From positions 1,902,001-1,966,000 of the forward strand of contig JAUIMM010000645.1 of NCBI GenBank assembly GCA_031769625.1: a stretch of DNA of 64,000 nt, read 5' to 3'. This document shows, one piece after another, positions 46,973 through 57,952 of this stretch (position 1 is its first letter; each line of letters begins with the position of its first letter). Under the pieces are notes generated by a model. The model was not told the DNA's origin, did no database searches, and saw only the letters and a list, made by a program, of their open reading frames with translations. A program made the translations under genes and the position numbers. The DNA is from Taudactylus pleione (lineage: Eukaryota > Chordata > Amphibia > Anura > Myobatrachidae).

Positions 46973-47608
46973 AGCCAGTTTGTGCAGGGACAGATTAATT
47001 GCCATCTTGTTTTGTGGGGGCCCAAACGAACCAATCATTTCAGCCACAGTCATGTGACAGACCCTGGCGCTGAAATGATTGGTTTGTTAAAGTGTGCATG
47101 TCCTATTTATACAACATAAGGGTGGGTGGGAGGGCCCAAGGACAATTCCATCTTACACCTCTTTTTTTTCTTTGCATTATGTATAGTTTGGGGCCTAGTT
47201 TTTCAAACTGCCATCCTGTCTGCCACTGCAGTGTCACTCCTAGATGGGCCACGTGTTTGTGCCGCCCACTCGTGTCGCTTAGCATAGTCATCCAGCTACC
47301 TCGGTGCAACCTTTTGGACATAAAAACACTATTGTGAGGTGTGAGGTGTTCAGAATAGACTGGAAATGAGTGGAAATTAAGGTTATTGAGGTTAATAATA
47401 GCATAGGAGCAGAAAAACCCACACATTCTGTGATTTTAGCTGTTTTTATGCTTTTTTAAAAAAAAATACAGATCCAAAACACAAAATCCAGAACCCAAAA
47501 CACGGAAGGGTGGTTTTGGCAAAACCAATCCAGATCCAAAACACGAAGAAAGATCCAGATCCAAAACCAAAACACAAAACGTGGCTGGTGCACATCCCTA
47601 ATCTAAAG

Positions 47609-48640
47609 GGGAGTGAGAGTCAGTGAGCCAGGATCATAGAGTAGAGGGTTATGATAAGAGCTGGATGGCTTTGATAATTTTGTAGAGAGGAGGAGAGTCT
47701 GATAGGGAGAGAGTTCCAGTGGGTAGCAGCTCAGGGACAGTCAGGAGTGGAAGGAAGTAATCAATAGGGAGGAGAGCCAGCAGTGGGCAGAATGACTGGT
47801 CTGGAGTGTGGAGGGAGATGAGGTTGGAGATGCAGGGGTGAGAGGACACAGCAAGGCTGAAAGACAGACTGAATGTAGGGATTGAAGACGAGGGTGGAGT
47901 CGAGGATAACTTCCAGATAGTGAACTTGGGGGATAAGGATTAATCAATAGTGAAATCGAGGGAGGTGATGGGAAGATGATCAGCGCTGTCTTAGAAGTGT
48001 TATGTTTGAGAAAGTGATGGGATATCAAGGAGGAAATAGAGAGAGATAACTGAAGAAAAGGGGAGAGGCCAGGAGAGAAGAGGTATCATCAGCATAGAGA
48101 AGACACTTCTAGGACAAAATGGTCACCTAAGGAGGGGGTATAAAAGGTAGGATAGAAGTGGATGAAGAACAGACCCTCGGGTAGAAGTGGAGACAGGAGA
48201 CAGAGAGCGTGACCATGGAAATAGGAGGACAGCAGGAAAGGGCAGTGTCACGCCGAACAAGGGAGTGAAGGGTGTGTAGCAGGAGAGGTTGGTTCAGTGT
48301 CAAAAGCGGCAGAGATCTAGGAAATGAGCAAAGAATAATGAACCTTGAATTTGGCAGGAAGAATATCATTACTGACTTTAGGGCAGTTTCTAGAGTTTGG
48401 AGAAGACAAAAGTCAGACTGAAGTGGGTTAAACAGGGAGAAAAGAGAGATGACAAAGGGATGGAGAGAGATGGGGCAGTGACTAGAGAGAGCATCAGTGT
48501 CAGAGGTGAGAGAAAGGAAATGCTTAAATATAGAGGGACGGTGTCTGACGAGAGGGAAAAGTTGAATAGATGGTCAACGGGAGAGAGGGAGCGGAGGAGG
48601 GGATAGGATCTATGGGGAGGTAGAATTGGGGAGGACCAGA
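47609..48640. other. Purine-rich dispersed-repeat-like sequence
   Basis: Plus strand strongly A/G-rich. The first 60 bases continue the sequence interrupted by the hAT insertion and resemble one unit of the 94-bp array. The rest has no frame with a recognisable motif and looks like an old dispersed repeat I cannot name. Confidence 0.45.
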
Positions 48641-48649
48641 TTCGGGCCA

Positions 48650-48845
48650 TGACTTCATCTTCAGAAACTGGGATAACTAATGTGCTAACTCATTCCCACA
48701 CCTCTCAGATTGCAAGCTCTTATGGACAGAGCCAGCTTTACCTTCTGCTTCATGCAATTCGGCCTATGTGTCTTTTGTTTTTACAATGATCCCTCTATAT
48801 ACAGAGCTGAATAATATATTGGTGCTTTATAAAGGAATAATAATA
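48650..48845 (+). mobile_element. L2/MIR-like 3' tail
   Basis: CAGATTGCAAGCTCTTATGG, then ACAGAGCCAG and, after a gap, TTGGTGCTTTATAAAGGAATAAT with an (ATA) tail. Same tail type as 29,558 and 35,495. Confidence 0.65.
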
Positions 48846-49059
48846 ATTCAGCAGAGATAAGGTTAAGTAACAACTAAATAATATACAAATGAACATGTAC
48901 AGTAGAAATAGAAAAAAAGCCTTGAATAAAGTCCTTTATGTTTATGTGGGGCTGATTGCTTCATTTGTACAATAATATATTTTCAAACAGATCTTTCATC
49001 TTCCAGGAGATGAAAACGTCTCACCTAGTATCTGCCTTTATGTTTTTCTCTCTTTTTTT

Positions 49060-49370
49060 TTATTCAAATATTAAACGTCTGAAACATTTTCCATTCCTGT
49101 CTCTGCTCCCAGCTCCTTCTGAGCAAATTGAGAATATCTTGAAAAGAATATTTCTGTTTGAAAAGGAATTAAGCTTTCCCTGAAAGGATTCTTAAAGGTT
49201 GCGATATTCACAGCCCGATAAAGCGCCACCTTTTTTAATGAAATTCTAATTAGCAATTTTATGCACTCTTCCATTAGTCGGATCAGATTAGAACGCATTT
49301 GCACAGGCTTCCTTTTAATTAACTGCGCCCATAACGAGTTTCCGACAATTGTCACTGGCTGCATAAGAGT
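49060..49370. other. Candidate conserved non-coding element
   Basis: Low-repeat, non-coding stretch dense in homeodomain-type core sites: CTAATTAGC (about 49,247), CCATTAGTCGG, TTTTAATTAACTGCGCC (about 49,313) and others, plus TGCATAA. It lacks the features of the transposable elements around it. The resemblance to vertebrate enhancers is a judgement from texture only. A frame on the minus strand (49,071-49,364) has no protein motif. Confidence 0.35.
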
Positions 49371-50207
49371 AGGGCGACTGGATACGGACAGATGTGTGAA
49401 CTGTCAGAATTAGGGTTGATGAGGTCTCTGTACCAGACCACGCAGCTAATGTCATCATCTCAGCATCGTGTCATGTGAAGATCGCAGGTTATAGCGCACA
49501 CACGTGCTGACGTTACTGCGACAAGCAGCAGAAAAAGAGCAATAGGGTATGATTACAGAGTGCCAAGTACACTACCATCTACTATGCATATAAGGATGCA
49601 TGTAATATGCCACACACTGAGCCTTATTCTGAGTGAGTCGGAAACATAATTAATGTAAATTTTGCAATGTTTTAGGAAGTAGCATCTATTCCCAGACAGT
49701 TACAGCCCCCAGCCCGAGCAGCGATCCCCTCCCCGTCATACCTGGCTGATATTAGACTGTATTGCAGGTGGAGGTAAGGCAGCACAGATATTTTATTTTT
49801 TAAGACCGAGGTGTATGCTCCATTCACCCAGCGTGAACACACTGTGGTGGGGGCGTGGGTCTTTGGACCCTCTCCAAAAGGAGAGGGGTCCCATTTCTCC
49901 CCATCCCCTAAGAGCCAAAAGAAGAATCTTCAGGCCTATTAGCCAAAGTTATGGGTTCCCCTTGATATCCCCGACCCTCATAGCCAAAAGGCACCTTAGG
50001 GGGAAAGGGTCTTTGGGTTTCCCTCTGTCAAAAGTCTTGGGGGGTGACCCCTTCAGTGTACGCTCTCCCCAGGAGAGAGCCTCATATGACTGGGGAGAGG
50101 GCGGATAATACACAAGATGTTACAAATCAAAGCACACAAAGTATATTGAAGTTAATGGCTGAACAATGTATCCAACAAGTATATAAGTGAATTAGAGCAA
50201 CAGAACT
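49371..50207. other. Unassigned sequence with two inverted repeats
   Basis: No coding motif. GGACCCTCTCC/GGAGAGGGGTCC at about 49,866-49,892 forms a short hairpin. CTCTCCCCAGG/CTGGGGAGAG around 50,062-50,098 forms another. The 97-codon frame at 49,815-50,108 has no recognisable domain. Confidence 0.4.
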
Positions 50208-53200
50208 GCTCCATGAATCAGATGCAGACAGTGTACAGGAATCAGACGCAGACAGTGTACAGGAATCAGACGCAGACAGTGTACAGGAATCAGATGCAGG
50301 AATCAGATGCAGACAGTGTACAGAAATCAGATGCAGACAGTGTACAGGAATCAGATGCAGACAGTGTACAGGAATCAGATGCAGACAGTGTACAGGAATC
50401 AGATGCAGGAATCAGACGCAGACAGTGTACAGGAATCAGCTGCAGACAGTGTACAGGAATCAGATGCAGACAGTGTACAGGAATCAGATGCAGGAATCAG
50501 ATGCAGACAGTGTACAGAAATCAGATGCAGACAGTGTACAGGAATCAGATGCAGGCAGTGTACAGGAATCAGATGCAGGAATCAGATGCAGACAGTGTAC
50601 AGAAATCAGATGCAGACAGTGTACAGGAATCAGATGCAGGCAATGTACAGGAATCAGATGCAGGCAGTGTACAGGAATCAGATGCAGGCAGTGTACAGGA
50701 ATCAGATGCAGGCAGTGTACAGGAATCAGATGCAGACAGTGTACAGGAATCAGATGCAGGCAGTGTACAGGAATCAGATGCAGGCAGTGTACAGGAATCA
50801 GATGCAGGCAGTGTACAGGAATCAGATGCAGGCAGTGTACAGGAATCAGATGCAGACAGTGTACAGGAATCAGATGCAGGCAGTGTACAGGAATCACATG
50901 CAGACAGTGTACAGGAATCACATGCAGGCAGTGTACAGGAATCAGATGCAGGCAGTGTACAGGAATCAGATGCAGGCAGTGTACAGGAATCAGATGCAGG
51001 CAGTGTACAGGAATCAGATGCAGGCAGTGTACAGGAATCAGATGCAGGCAGTGTACAGGAATCAGATGCAGGCAGTGTACAGGAATCAGATGCAGGCAGT
51101 GTACAGGAATCAGATGCAGATAGTGTACAGGAATCACATGCAGGCAGTGAACAGGAATCACATGCAGACAGTGTACAGGAATCAGACGCAGGCAGTGTAC
51201 AGGAATCAGATGCAGGCAGTGTACAGGAATCAGATGCAGGCAGTGTACAGGAATCAGATGCAGGCAGTGTACAGGAATCAGATGCAGGCAGTATACAGGA
51301 ATCAGATGCAGGCAGTGTACAGGAATCAGATGCAGATAGTGTACAGGAATCACATGCAGGCAGTGTACAGGAATCACATGCAGACAGTGTACAGGAATCA
51401 GACGCAGACAGTGTACAGGAATCAGATGCAGACAGTGTACAGGAATCACATGCAGACAGTGTACAGGAATCACATGCAGACAGTGTACAGGAATCAGACG
51501 CAGACAGTGTACAGGAATCAGACGCAGACAGTGTACAGGAATCAGACGCAGACAGTGTACAGGAATCAGATGCAGGAATCAGATGCAGACAGTGTACAGA
51601 AATCAGATGCAGACAGTGTACAGGAATCAGATGCAGGCAATGTACAGGAATCAGATGCAGACAGTGTACAGGAATCAGATGCAGGAATCAGACGCAGACA
51701 GTGTACAGGAATCAGCTGCAGACAGTGTACAGGAATCAGATGCAGGCAATGTACAGGAATCAGATGCAGACAGTGTACAGGAATCAGATGCAGGAATCAG
51801 ATGCAGACAGTGTACATAAATCAGATGCAGACAGTGTACAGGAATCAGATGCAGGCAATGTACAGGAATCAGATGCAGGCAGTGTACAGGAATCAGATGC
51901 AGGCAGTGTACAGGAATCAGATGCAGGCAGTGTACAGGAATCAGATGCAGACAGTGTACAGGAATCAGATGCAGGCAGTGTACAGGAATCACATGCAGAC
52001 AGTGTACAGGAATCACATGCAGACTGTGTACAGGAATCAGATGCAGGCAGTGTACAGGAATCAGATGCAGACAGTGTACAGGAATCAGATGCAGGCAGTG
52101 TACAGGAATCAGATGCAGGCAGTGTACAGGAATCAGATGCAGGCAGTATACAGGAATCAGATGCAGGCAGTGTACAGGAATCAGATGCAGGCAGTGTACA
52201 GGAATCAGATGCAGATAGTGTACAGGAATCACATGCAGGCAGTGTACAGGAATCACATGCAGGCAGTGTACAGGAATCACATGCAGGCAGTGTACAGGAA
52301 TCACATGCAGACAGTGTACAGGATTCAGACGCAGACAGTGTACAGGAATCAGATGCAGACAGTGTACAGGAATCACATGCAGACAGTGTACAGGAATCAC
52401 ATGCAGACAGTGTACAGGAATCAGACGCAGACAGTGTACAGGAATCAGACGCAGACAGTGTACAGGAATCAGACGCAGACAGTGTACAGGAATCAGATGC
52501 AGACAGTGTACAGGAATCAGATGCAGGCAGTGTACAGGAATCAGATGCAGGAATCACATGCAGACAGTGTACAGGAATCAGATGCAGGCAGTGTACAGGA
52601 ATCAGATGCAGGCAGTGTACAGGAATCACATGCAGGCAGTGTACAGGAATCACATGCAGGCAGGGTACAAGAATCATATGCAGGCAGGGTACAAGAATCA
52701 CATGCAGACAGTGTACAGGAATCAGACGCAGACACTGTACAGGAATCAGACGCAGGCAGTGTACCGGAATCAGACGCAGACAGTGTACAGGAATCAGACG
52801 CAGACAGTGTACAGGAATCAGACGCAGACAGTGTACAGGAATCAGACGCAGGCAGTGTACAGGAATCAGATGCAGGCAGTGTACAGGAATCAGACGCAGG
52901 CAGTGTGCAGGAATCAGACGCAGGCAGTGTGCAGGAATCACATGCAGGCAGTGTGCAGGAATCACATGCAGGCAGTGTGCAGGAATCAGATGCAGGCAGT
53001 GTACAGGAATCAGATGCAGACAGTGTACTGGAATCACATGCAGACAGTGTACAGGAATCAGATGCAGACAGTGTACAGGAATCAGATGCAGGCAGTGTAC
53101 AGGAATCACATGCAGACAGTGTACAGGAATCAGATGCAGACAGTGTACAGGAATCACATGCAGACAGTGTACAGGAATCACATGCAGACAGTGTACAGGA

Positions 53201-54071
53201 ATCAGATGCAGACAGTGTACAGGAATCACATGCAGACAGTGTACAGGAATCAGATGCAGACAGTGTACAGGAATCCCATGCAGACAGTGTACAGGAATCA
53301 GATGCAGACAGTGTACAGGAATCAGATGCAGACAGTGTACAGGAATCAGATGCAGACAGTGTACAGGAATCAGATGCAGACAGTGTACAGGAATCAGATG
53401 CAGACAGTGTACAGGAATCAGATGCAGACAGTGTACAGGAATCAGATGCAGACAGTGTACTGGAATCACATGCAGACAGTGTACAGGAATCAGATGCAGA
53501 CAGTGTACAGGAATCAGATGCAGGCAGTGTACAGGAATCACATGCAGACAGTGTACAGGAATCAGATGCAGACAGTGTACAGGAATCAGATGCAGACAGT
53601 GTACAGGAATCACATGCAGACAGTGTACAGGAATCAGATGCAGACAGTGTACAGGAATCACATGCAGACAGTGTACAGGAATCAGATGCAGACAGTGTAC
53701 AGGAATCAGATGCAGACAGTGTACAGGAATCCCATGCAGACAGTGTACAGGAATCAGATGCAGACAGTGTACAGGAATCAGATGCAGACAGTGTACAGGA
53801 ATCAGATGCAGACAGTGTACAGGAATCACATGCAGACAGTGTACAGGAATCAGATGCAGACAGTGTACAGGAATCACATGCAGACAGTGTACAGGAATCA
53901 GATGCAGACAGTGTACAGGAATCAGATGCAGACAGTGTACAGGAATCCCATGCAGACAGTGTACAGGAATCAGATGCAGACAGTGTACAGGAATCAGATG
54001 CAGACAGTGTACAGGAATCAGATGCAGACAGTGTACAGGAATCACATGCAGACAGTGTACAGGAATCAGTG
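50208..54071. repeat. 24-bp tandem array, about 160 copies
   Basis: The unit is TGCAGACAGTGTACAGGAAT followed by CAGA, 24 bp, with common variants GACGCAG, GATGCAG, CATGCAG and GCAGGCAG. Since 24 is a multiple of three, all three plus frames stay open, encoding octapeptides such as ESDADSVQ, YRNQMQTV and CTGIRCRQ; frames reach 1,308 codons, and the minus strand is open too. Truncated 13-bp pieces (GAATCAGATGCAG) switch frame at 50,290, 50,490, 50,570, 51,570 and elsewhere without creating stops. No intron, promoter or conserved flank supports a gene. ATG at 50,213 lies inside the first unit. Confidence 0.96.
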
Positions 54072-54369
54072 TTTGTAATAAACGAGGCTTACTCTCAGTA
54101 TATAGTGACTTTTTACACACTCCTCCTGATGTCTATTAAAATAAATGTAGTTTTACAAAGTTGCAACCAGTAAGATACAGTCATCACTATCAACTTTTAC
54201 ACCTACAGAGCTGACGCAGCTCAGTCCCCCTAATGAGGCTGTTTGCGACTTTTTAGGCGGCCATATATATTTCAACTTAGTATTATACACCCAGAACACG
54301 GCCTTCCTAAAATTTTGTTGCGACTGTCACATTGACGCCCAATTCCATCGAATTCACTCCCATTCCAGT
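54072..54369. other. Unassigned sequence right of the 24-bp array
   Basis: AT-rich; contains two AATAAA hexamers (about 54,077 and 54,138) but no associated gene. Confidence 0.35.
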
Positions 54370-54370
54370 C

Positions 54371-54923
54371 AGGGGGGTGAATTTACTAAGCGTCGACCAC
54401 AATAGAACCCACATCCCGACAAAATTGACCACAGTGCTTCTATTCATAACAGATCACTTACTGACAGTCGATTTTGCGTTCCATTCTGATTTCGATGGAG
54501 CATTGTATTCTATTTAAAGTTCCAAATGTGTTCTATTCACCCTCAACAGAATCCAAAATTAACCCATCGACCCAAAATTATACAAAAGTATTCCAATTGG
54601 CCAATACAAGTCACATGCACTGTATTACTCACAAACACCTTCATCCCAGTGCTAATTTGCATATCCACAATTGTTAAAAAGTCATTGCAATGGCTTTAAA
54701 TGGTTTTGGGTCGATTTTCAAATCAACTGCTAGTAAATAAGCTTTTTCTACTGATGGCTATGAGGAAGTACAGTACGATGGTTTATTTGATGTTCTATTT
54801 GTGTGTGAATTTTGAATTTCTGTGGATTTTGAGTCGTTTTTGTCTTTAGTAAATAGCAGATAGTCAAAATCACCTCAAAATAGAATGGAACTAAAAATCA
54901 ACCCTTAGTAAATTTACCCCCTG
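54371..54923. mobile_element. MITE with GGGGGT-AATTTACTAAG ends
   Basis: Left end AGGGGGGTGAATTTACTAAG and right end CTTAGTAAATTTACCCCCT are inverted complements apart from about one base and one indel. 553 bp, non-coding. The interior is AT-rich, with inverted pieces (GTCGATTTTG/CAAAATTGACC type). The end resembles that of the element at 57,157 (GGGGTAAATTACTAAG), so the two may be related families. Target duplication unclear. Confidence 0.75.
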
Positions 54924-54924
54924 G

Positions 54925-55227
54925 TCTCAGCCCAATAGTTGCAGCTGGTCTATTTGAATTGACACAAAAACAAACAAGCAAATTGTGAAAAGCCGCGCAT
55001 GAGCTATAAAGAAAATCCCAATTTTGAGACTGAAAACATTGTTCAAATGCGTTTAAGTAAAGGTCCCTCTTTAATTTTTCTCCAAACTGTCAGTTCGTCT
55101 AAAGGTATCATCATCTCCTGCCGGTATCTGCCACCCTTGGCATGCGGGCCAATGATGCCGTGGCTCTATCACCATTTCACCACTGCCTCCAGTGTCACCA
55201 TGATCTACAGATCCCATTACTAAGGAT
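54925..55227. other. Unassigned sequence
   Basis: Non-coding, no feature recognised. Confidence 0.3.
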
Positions 55228-55230
55228 ACT

Positions 55231-55677
55231 GGGCCTAATTCAGAAGTAAACGCAGATTCCTGATGATCGGGAATTTGCGTAGGCATCAGACCCATTCTGC
55301 GTATGTATAGAACAGGTCTGCGAGCCCGCACGTAAACTGGCAGCAGACAGTCAATGATTGACAGACTGCTGCCGTTGGGGGGCAGAGTGGGGGGCAGCGA
55401 TGACCTCCGTTCCTGAAACGGAGGCATGTCGCCGCCATTGGGGGGGAGGGAAGAGGCCAGGATCTCCGTCGGTTAATGGAGATTTCCTGGCCTCTTTCTC
55501 GTAGCTGCAAAGGCCCATGGGTCACCTTAGCCAGCCGATGGTCCGCAGAGTATCTGATGCTGCGATGGACAATGCAGCGGCGGATACGTAATGCAGCAGG
55601 AGGCGTGATGCCCCCTCATTACCATATCAGCACAGACGGCGCAGCTCAGCTATTCCGTCTGAAGCTGAATCAGGGCC
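55231..55677. mobile_element. MITE with GGGCCTAATTCAG ends
   Basis: Left end GGGCCTAATTCAG, right end CTGAATCAGGGCC, inverted complements apart from about one mismatch and one indel. Flanked by ACT at 55,228-55,230 and 55,678-55,680, a possible 3-bp target duplication as made by PIF/Harbinger-type elements. 447 bp, GC-richer than its surroundings, with an internal inverted pair CAGGATCTCC/GGAGATTTCCTG. The same left end begins at 63,969. Confidence 0.75.
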
Positions 55678-56128
55678 ACTGCTCGTATCTATGAGAACTT
55701 TAGCTGCTCTGAAACTCTCTGGACCTGCAATCCCAATGTAGATGTCTCTTAACCAGAGACTGATGTAAGCTACCCGCTTGCACCGTATTTGTAGGACGCT
55801 TGGTTCACGAGGATGGTTTTAGTTATAATGGCTTTTTTTTAAAGACATATTTATTACATTTATAGGGAATTGGTACAGAATCTACTATATAAAAGCGAAA
55901 ATTTGTCCTTCTGTCTTTCTAAATCCAGTTTACAAGCCATGATTGTGAAATTTTACATACGAGCGTATTAAAACACGGCGGAGGCATCTAAAAAATTTGA
56001 AATCGAAATTACTGTTAATTTTTAATCAATGAAAAACCACAATTTTTGCATAGCATTCGCCATTTACAGGTCAGGTACAGAATTACAAAAGGATTTGGCT
56101 TATCTACTATTTTTTCTTTTCTATCTTC

Positions 56129-56300
56129 TCTACTATATCAAAGCGAAAATTTGTCCTTCTGTCTTTCTATACAAATCCACAGTTTACAAGCGTCACATTT
56201 TACATACGAGCATATTAAAACACGGCGGAGGCAACTTAAAAATGTTTACATCGAAATTAATTACTGTTAATGTTTAATTAATTTAAAATCACAATTTTTG
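56129..56300 (+). repeat. Second copy of the Helitron 5' end
   Basis: TCTACTATATCAAAGCG followed by AAAATTTGTCCTTCTGTC, then ACACGGCGGAGGCA and AATTACTGTTAAT blocks, parallel the sequence from 55,881 with small indels. Confidence 0.85.
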
Positions 56301-56519
56301 CTGGACGCTCATTGTGGGGCCTCATGGCATATGGGTAGGGCCTCGGAACAAGCTTTTTGTGTTGTCATGTTTTGTCACAATCTTAATGTTTATTATCGAA
56401 GAGAGCTTTAGCGGGCTTTCCCAGCATTCTCAGCTCTCTGACTATACCAAATTACGCAACAACATTTACTTCTTTCTAACTAAGTTTTTCTGCGCAGAAA
56501 ACAGGGAGTCACTGTAGCT

Positions 56520-56726
56520 GGTCATCCTGGTATCAGAGCAACAGAAGCTCTTGGCCGTGTTTACACTGTACATCAGACAAATTTTCAATGCTTCTATCTC
56601 CGTAGTTTGCTTTACACCGTTACAGGTCCTACTTCCTTCCAAGACCTTAGGACTGTTTATGGGGAAGTCTGTCACACTTTTCGTGAGGCCTGCCTAAGGA
56701 GAGGTTGGTTGGAGGATGATGTGTAA
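56520..56726 (+). pseudogene. Helitron Rep/helicase fragment
   Basis: Plus frame reads HPGIRATEALGRVYTVH, then FQCFYLRSLLYTVTGPTSFQ and DLRTVYGEVCHTFREACLRR, GWLEDDV and a TAA at 56,724-56,726. The YLR.LL...GPTSF.DLRTV.G.....F+EAC...G.LEDD pattern is the segment just upstream of the Pif1-type helicase in animal Helitron proteins. Only about 68 codons survive and neither the Rep HUH motif nor helicase motifs are present. Confidence 0.85.
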
Positions 56727-56748
56727 ACTTAACAAACATTCTTAAAAT

Positions 56749-56764
56749 CCTGGGCAACGCCGGG
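56749..56764 (+). terminator. Helitron 3' hairpin
   Basis: Stem CCTGG/CCGGG (one G-T pair) with loop GCAACG, nine bases before the terminal CTAG region; the usual rolling-circle termination hairpin of Helitrons. Confidence 0.8.
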
Positions 56765-56776
56765 TACTCCAGCTAG

Positions 56777-57156
56777 TAATGTATAAAAAAAAAAAGGAAA
56801 GGGGGACACAAATACAGTAATCAATTATGCAAAAGAATATTGATGACATCCGTAATCGGTTAAATATATATTTACCTACTGTATACAACATCTAGACAAT
56901 AATAAAAACAAATTATTGTGTTCGTACAAATCTATTTCGAACATGCCAACTGGAAATGAGTTATATTGGCTTAGAAGAATACATTTATAATGGGGGAAAA
57001 AAGCAAAATGTAAGAGCAATACATCATGGCAGCCTGCATTCAGAGGTAGGCGCTGCCTCATTTCTACATGTCATCCACCTAATATTATTATAATGATTAT
57101 TATCCTTTACAGTACATAAGCAGAAACAATGCAAACAAAAAATAAGGAAAAGACTT
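56777..57156. other. Unassigned sequence
   Basis: AT-rich non-coding DNA with a poly-A run at about 56,786; no gene or repeat family recognised. Confidence 0.3.
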
Positions 57157-57952
57157 CGGGGTAAATTACTAAGAATCGTGTCTGGCTGAGATTGCATTCC
57201 GTGAGTTTCCCCTGATTTACAAACACAGATATGTACCAAAGGCAAACACGGAAGTAAAAACACGAATCTGTCTGTAAATCACACAAAGAGGACAAAACCC
57301 CATCAAACCAACTCACAGGGACTCTCCACAGACAGAAAGAGAACACAGGGCTTTACCAAAACTTCTCTCTACAAACACGATCGTTCATGGAGCAAATGGG
57401 ACAAAATAGAAATGAAAAATAGACCCCTCCTCACCAGCGTGTTGTGCAGAAACATTTTTTTTTGGGGGGGCTCCCCCACTTTTCCAGAATTGCAGCCCTG
57501 GGGTGACCAGTTTAGGGCTGGTGAATGGTTTGGCAGGGAGACCCCATGCTGTGAGTTTCCCTGCTGTGCCATTGCCATATCGGCTGGTTATAAGAAAATA
57601 GGGGGAACCCTTCAGAGGTCCAGAGCTGGTTATACTTTTGAAGGGGGAACCCATGCCATTATTTTCCTATCATTTTTACACTTTATTTACCATATAGCAC
57701 ACAGAAGCCTGCACAGATGACACTGATCTGAGCAGTGCTTCTGCTAAACACGCACAAATATACATTTCACTCCAAACACAACTGAACACACACACATTGC
57801 AAGCATGATTCCATACACCATCGCAAAATGCAATTCAGTCAAACACAATTCTTAGGAAATGTGTGATTGATTGGGAAAAAATCACTCATTTCCAAGCGAT
57901 GCCCAGTGTGTTTATAAACTTAGCCAGACACAACTCTTAGTAAATATACCCG
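57157..57952. mobile_element. Non-autonomous DNA element with long inverted ends
   Basis: Left end CGGGGTAAATTACTAAGAAT then CGTGTCTGGCTGAG; the reverse complement of the right end gives CGGGTATATTTACTAAGAGT then TGTGTCTGGCTAAG. The inverted repeats are about 33 bp with a few mismatches. 796 bp, no coding motif; frames across 57,385-57,720 come from a T/G-run region. Confidence 0.75.

Larger units (their letters stand above)
42822..47600 (+). mobile_element. hAT transposon, complete ends, defective interior
   Basis: A 4,779-bp element with a perfect 8-bp target duplication, ATCTAAAG, at 42,814-42,821 and 47,601-47,608. Terminal inverted repeats are TAGGGGTGAGC (left) and TAGGGATGTGC (right end, reverse complement). 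Subterminal repeats are typical of hAT: TCCGATCCGAGT at the left, GATCCAAAAC at the right, plus a near-perfect palindrome TTCGGATTT/AAATCCGAA at 42,835-42,855. Inside are a TATA-type promoter, an 11-unit minisatellite, a transposase N-terminal fragment, a second related minisatellite and the transposase C-terminal dimerisation domain. The catalytic core is missing, so it is non-autonomous. The perfect target duplication argues for fairly recent insertion. Confidence 0.93.
55881..56776 (+). mobile_element. Helitron, 896 bp, with 5' and 3' ends
   Basis: Begins TCTACTATATAAAAGCG directly after an A, ends ...CCAGCTAG directly before a T, as expected for Helitron insertion into an AT dinucleotide without target duplication. 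A hairpin precedes the CTAG end. The 5' sequence (TCTACTAT and the following AAGCGAAAATTTGTCCTTC) occurs a second time from 56,129, so the left part is duplicated or a second truncated copy is nested. A short helicase-region coding remnant remains near the right end, so this is a deletion derivative of an autonomous element. Confidence 0.88.

Noticed and set aside
50213..54173. Frames of up to 1,308 codons in the 24-bp array, including an ESDADSVQ repeat protein
   Set aside because: All plus frames and the minus strand are open in the same place, and truncated units shift frame freely. No promoter, intron or conserved flank.
57385..57720. Overlapping frames around 57.5 kb on both strands
   Set aside because: They straddle a T/G-run inside the inverted-repeat element at 57,157-57,952 and show no conserved residues.
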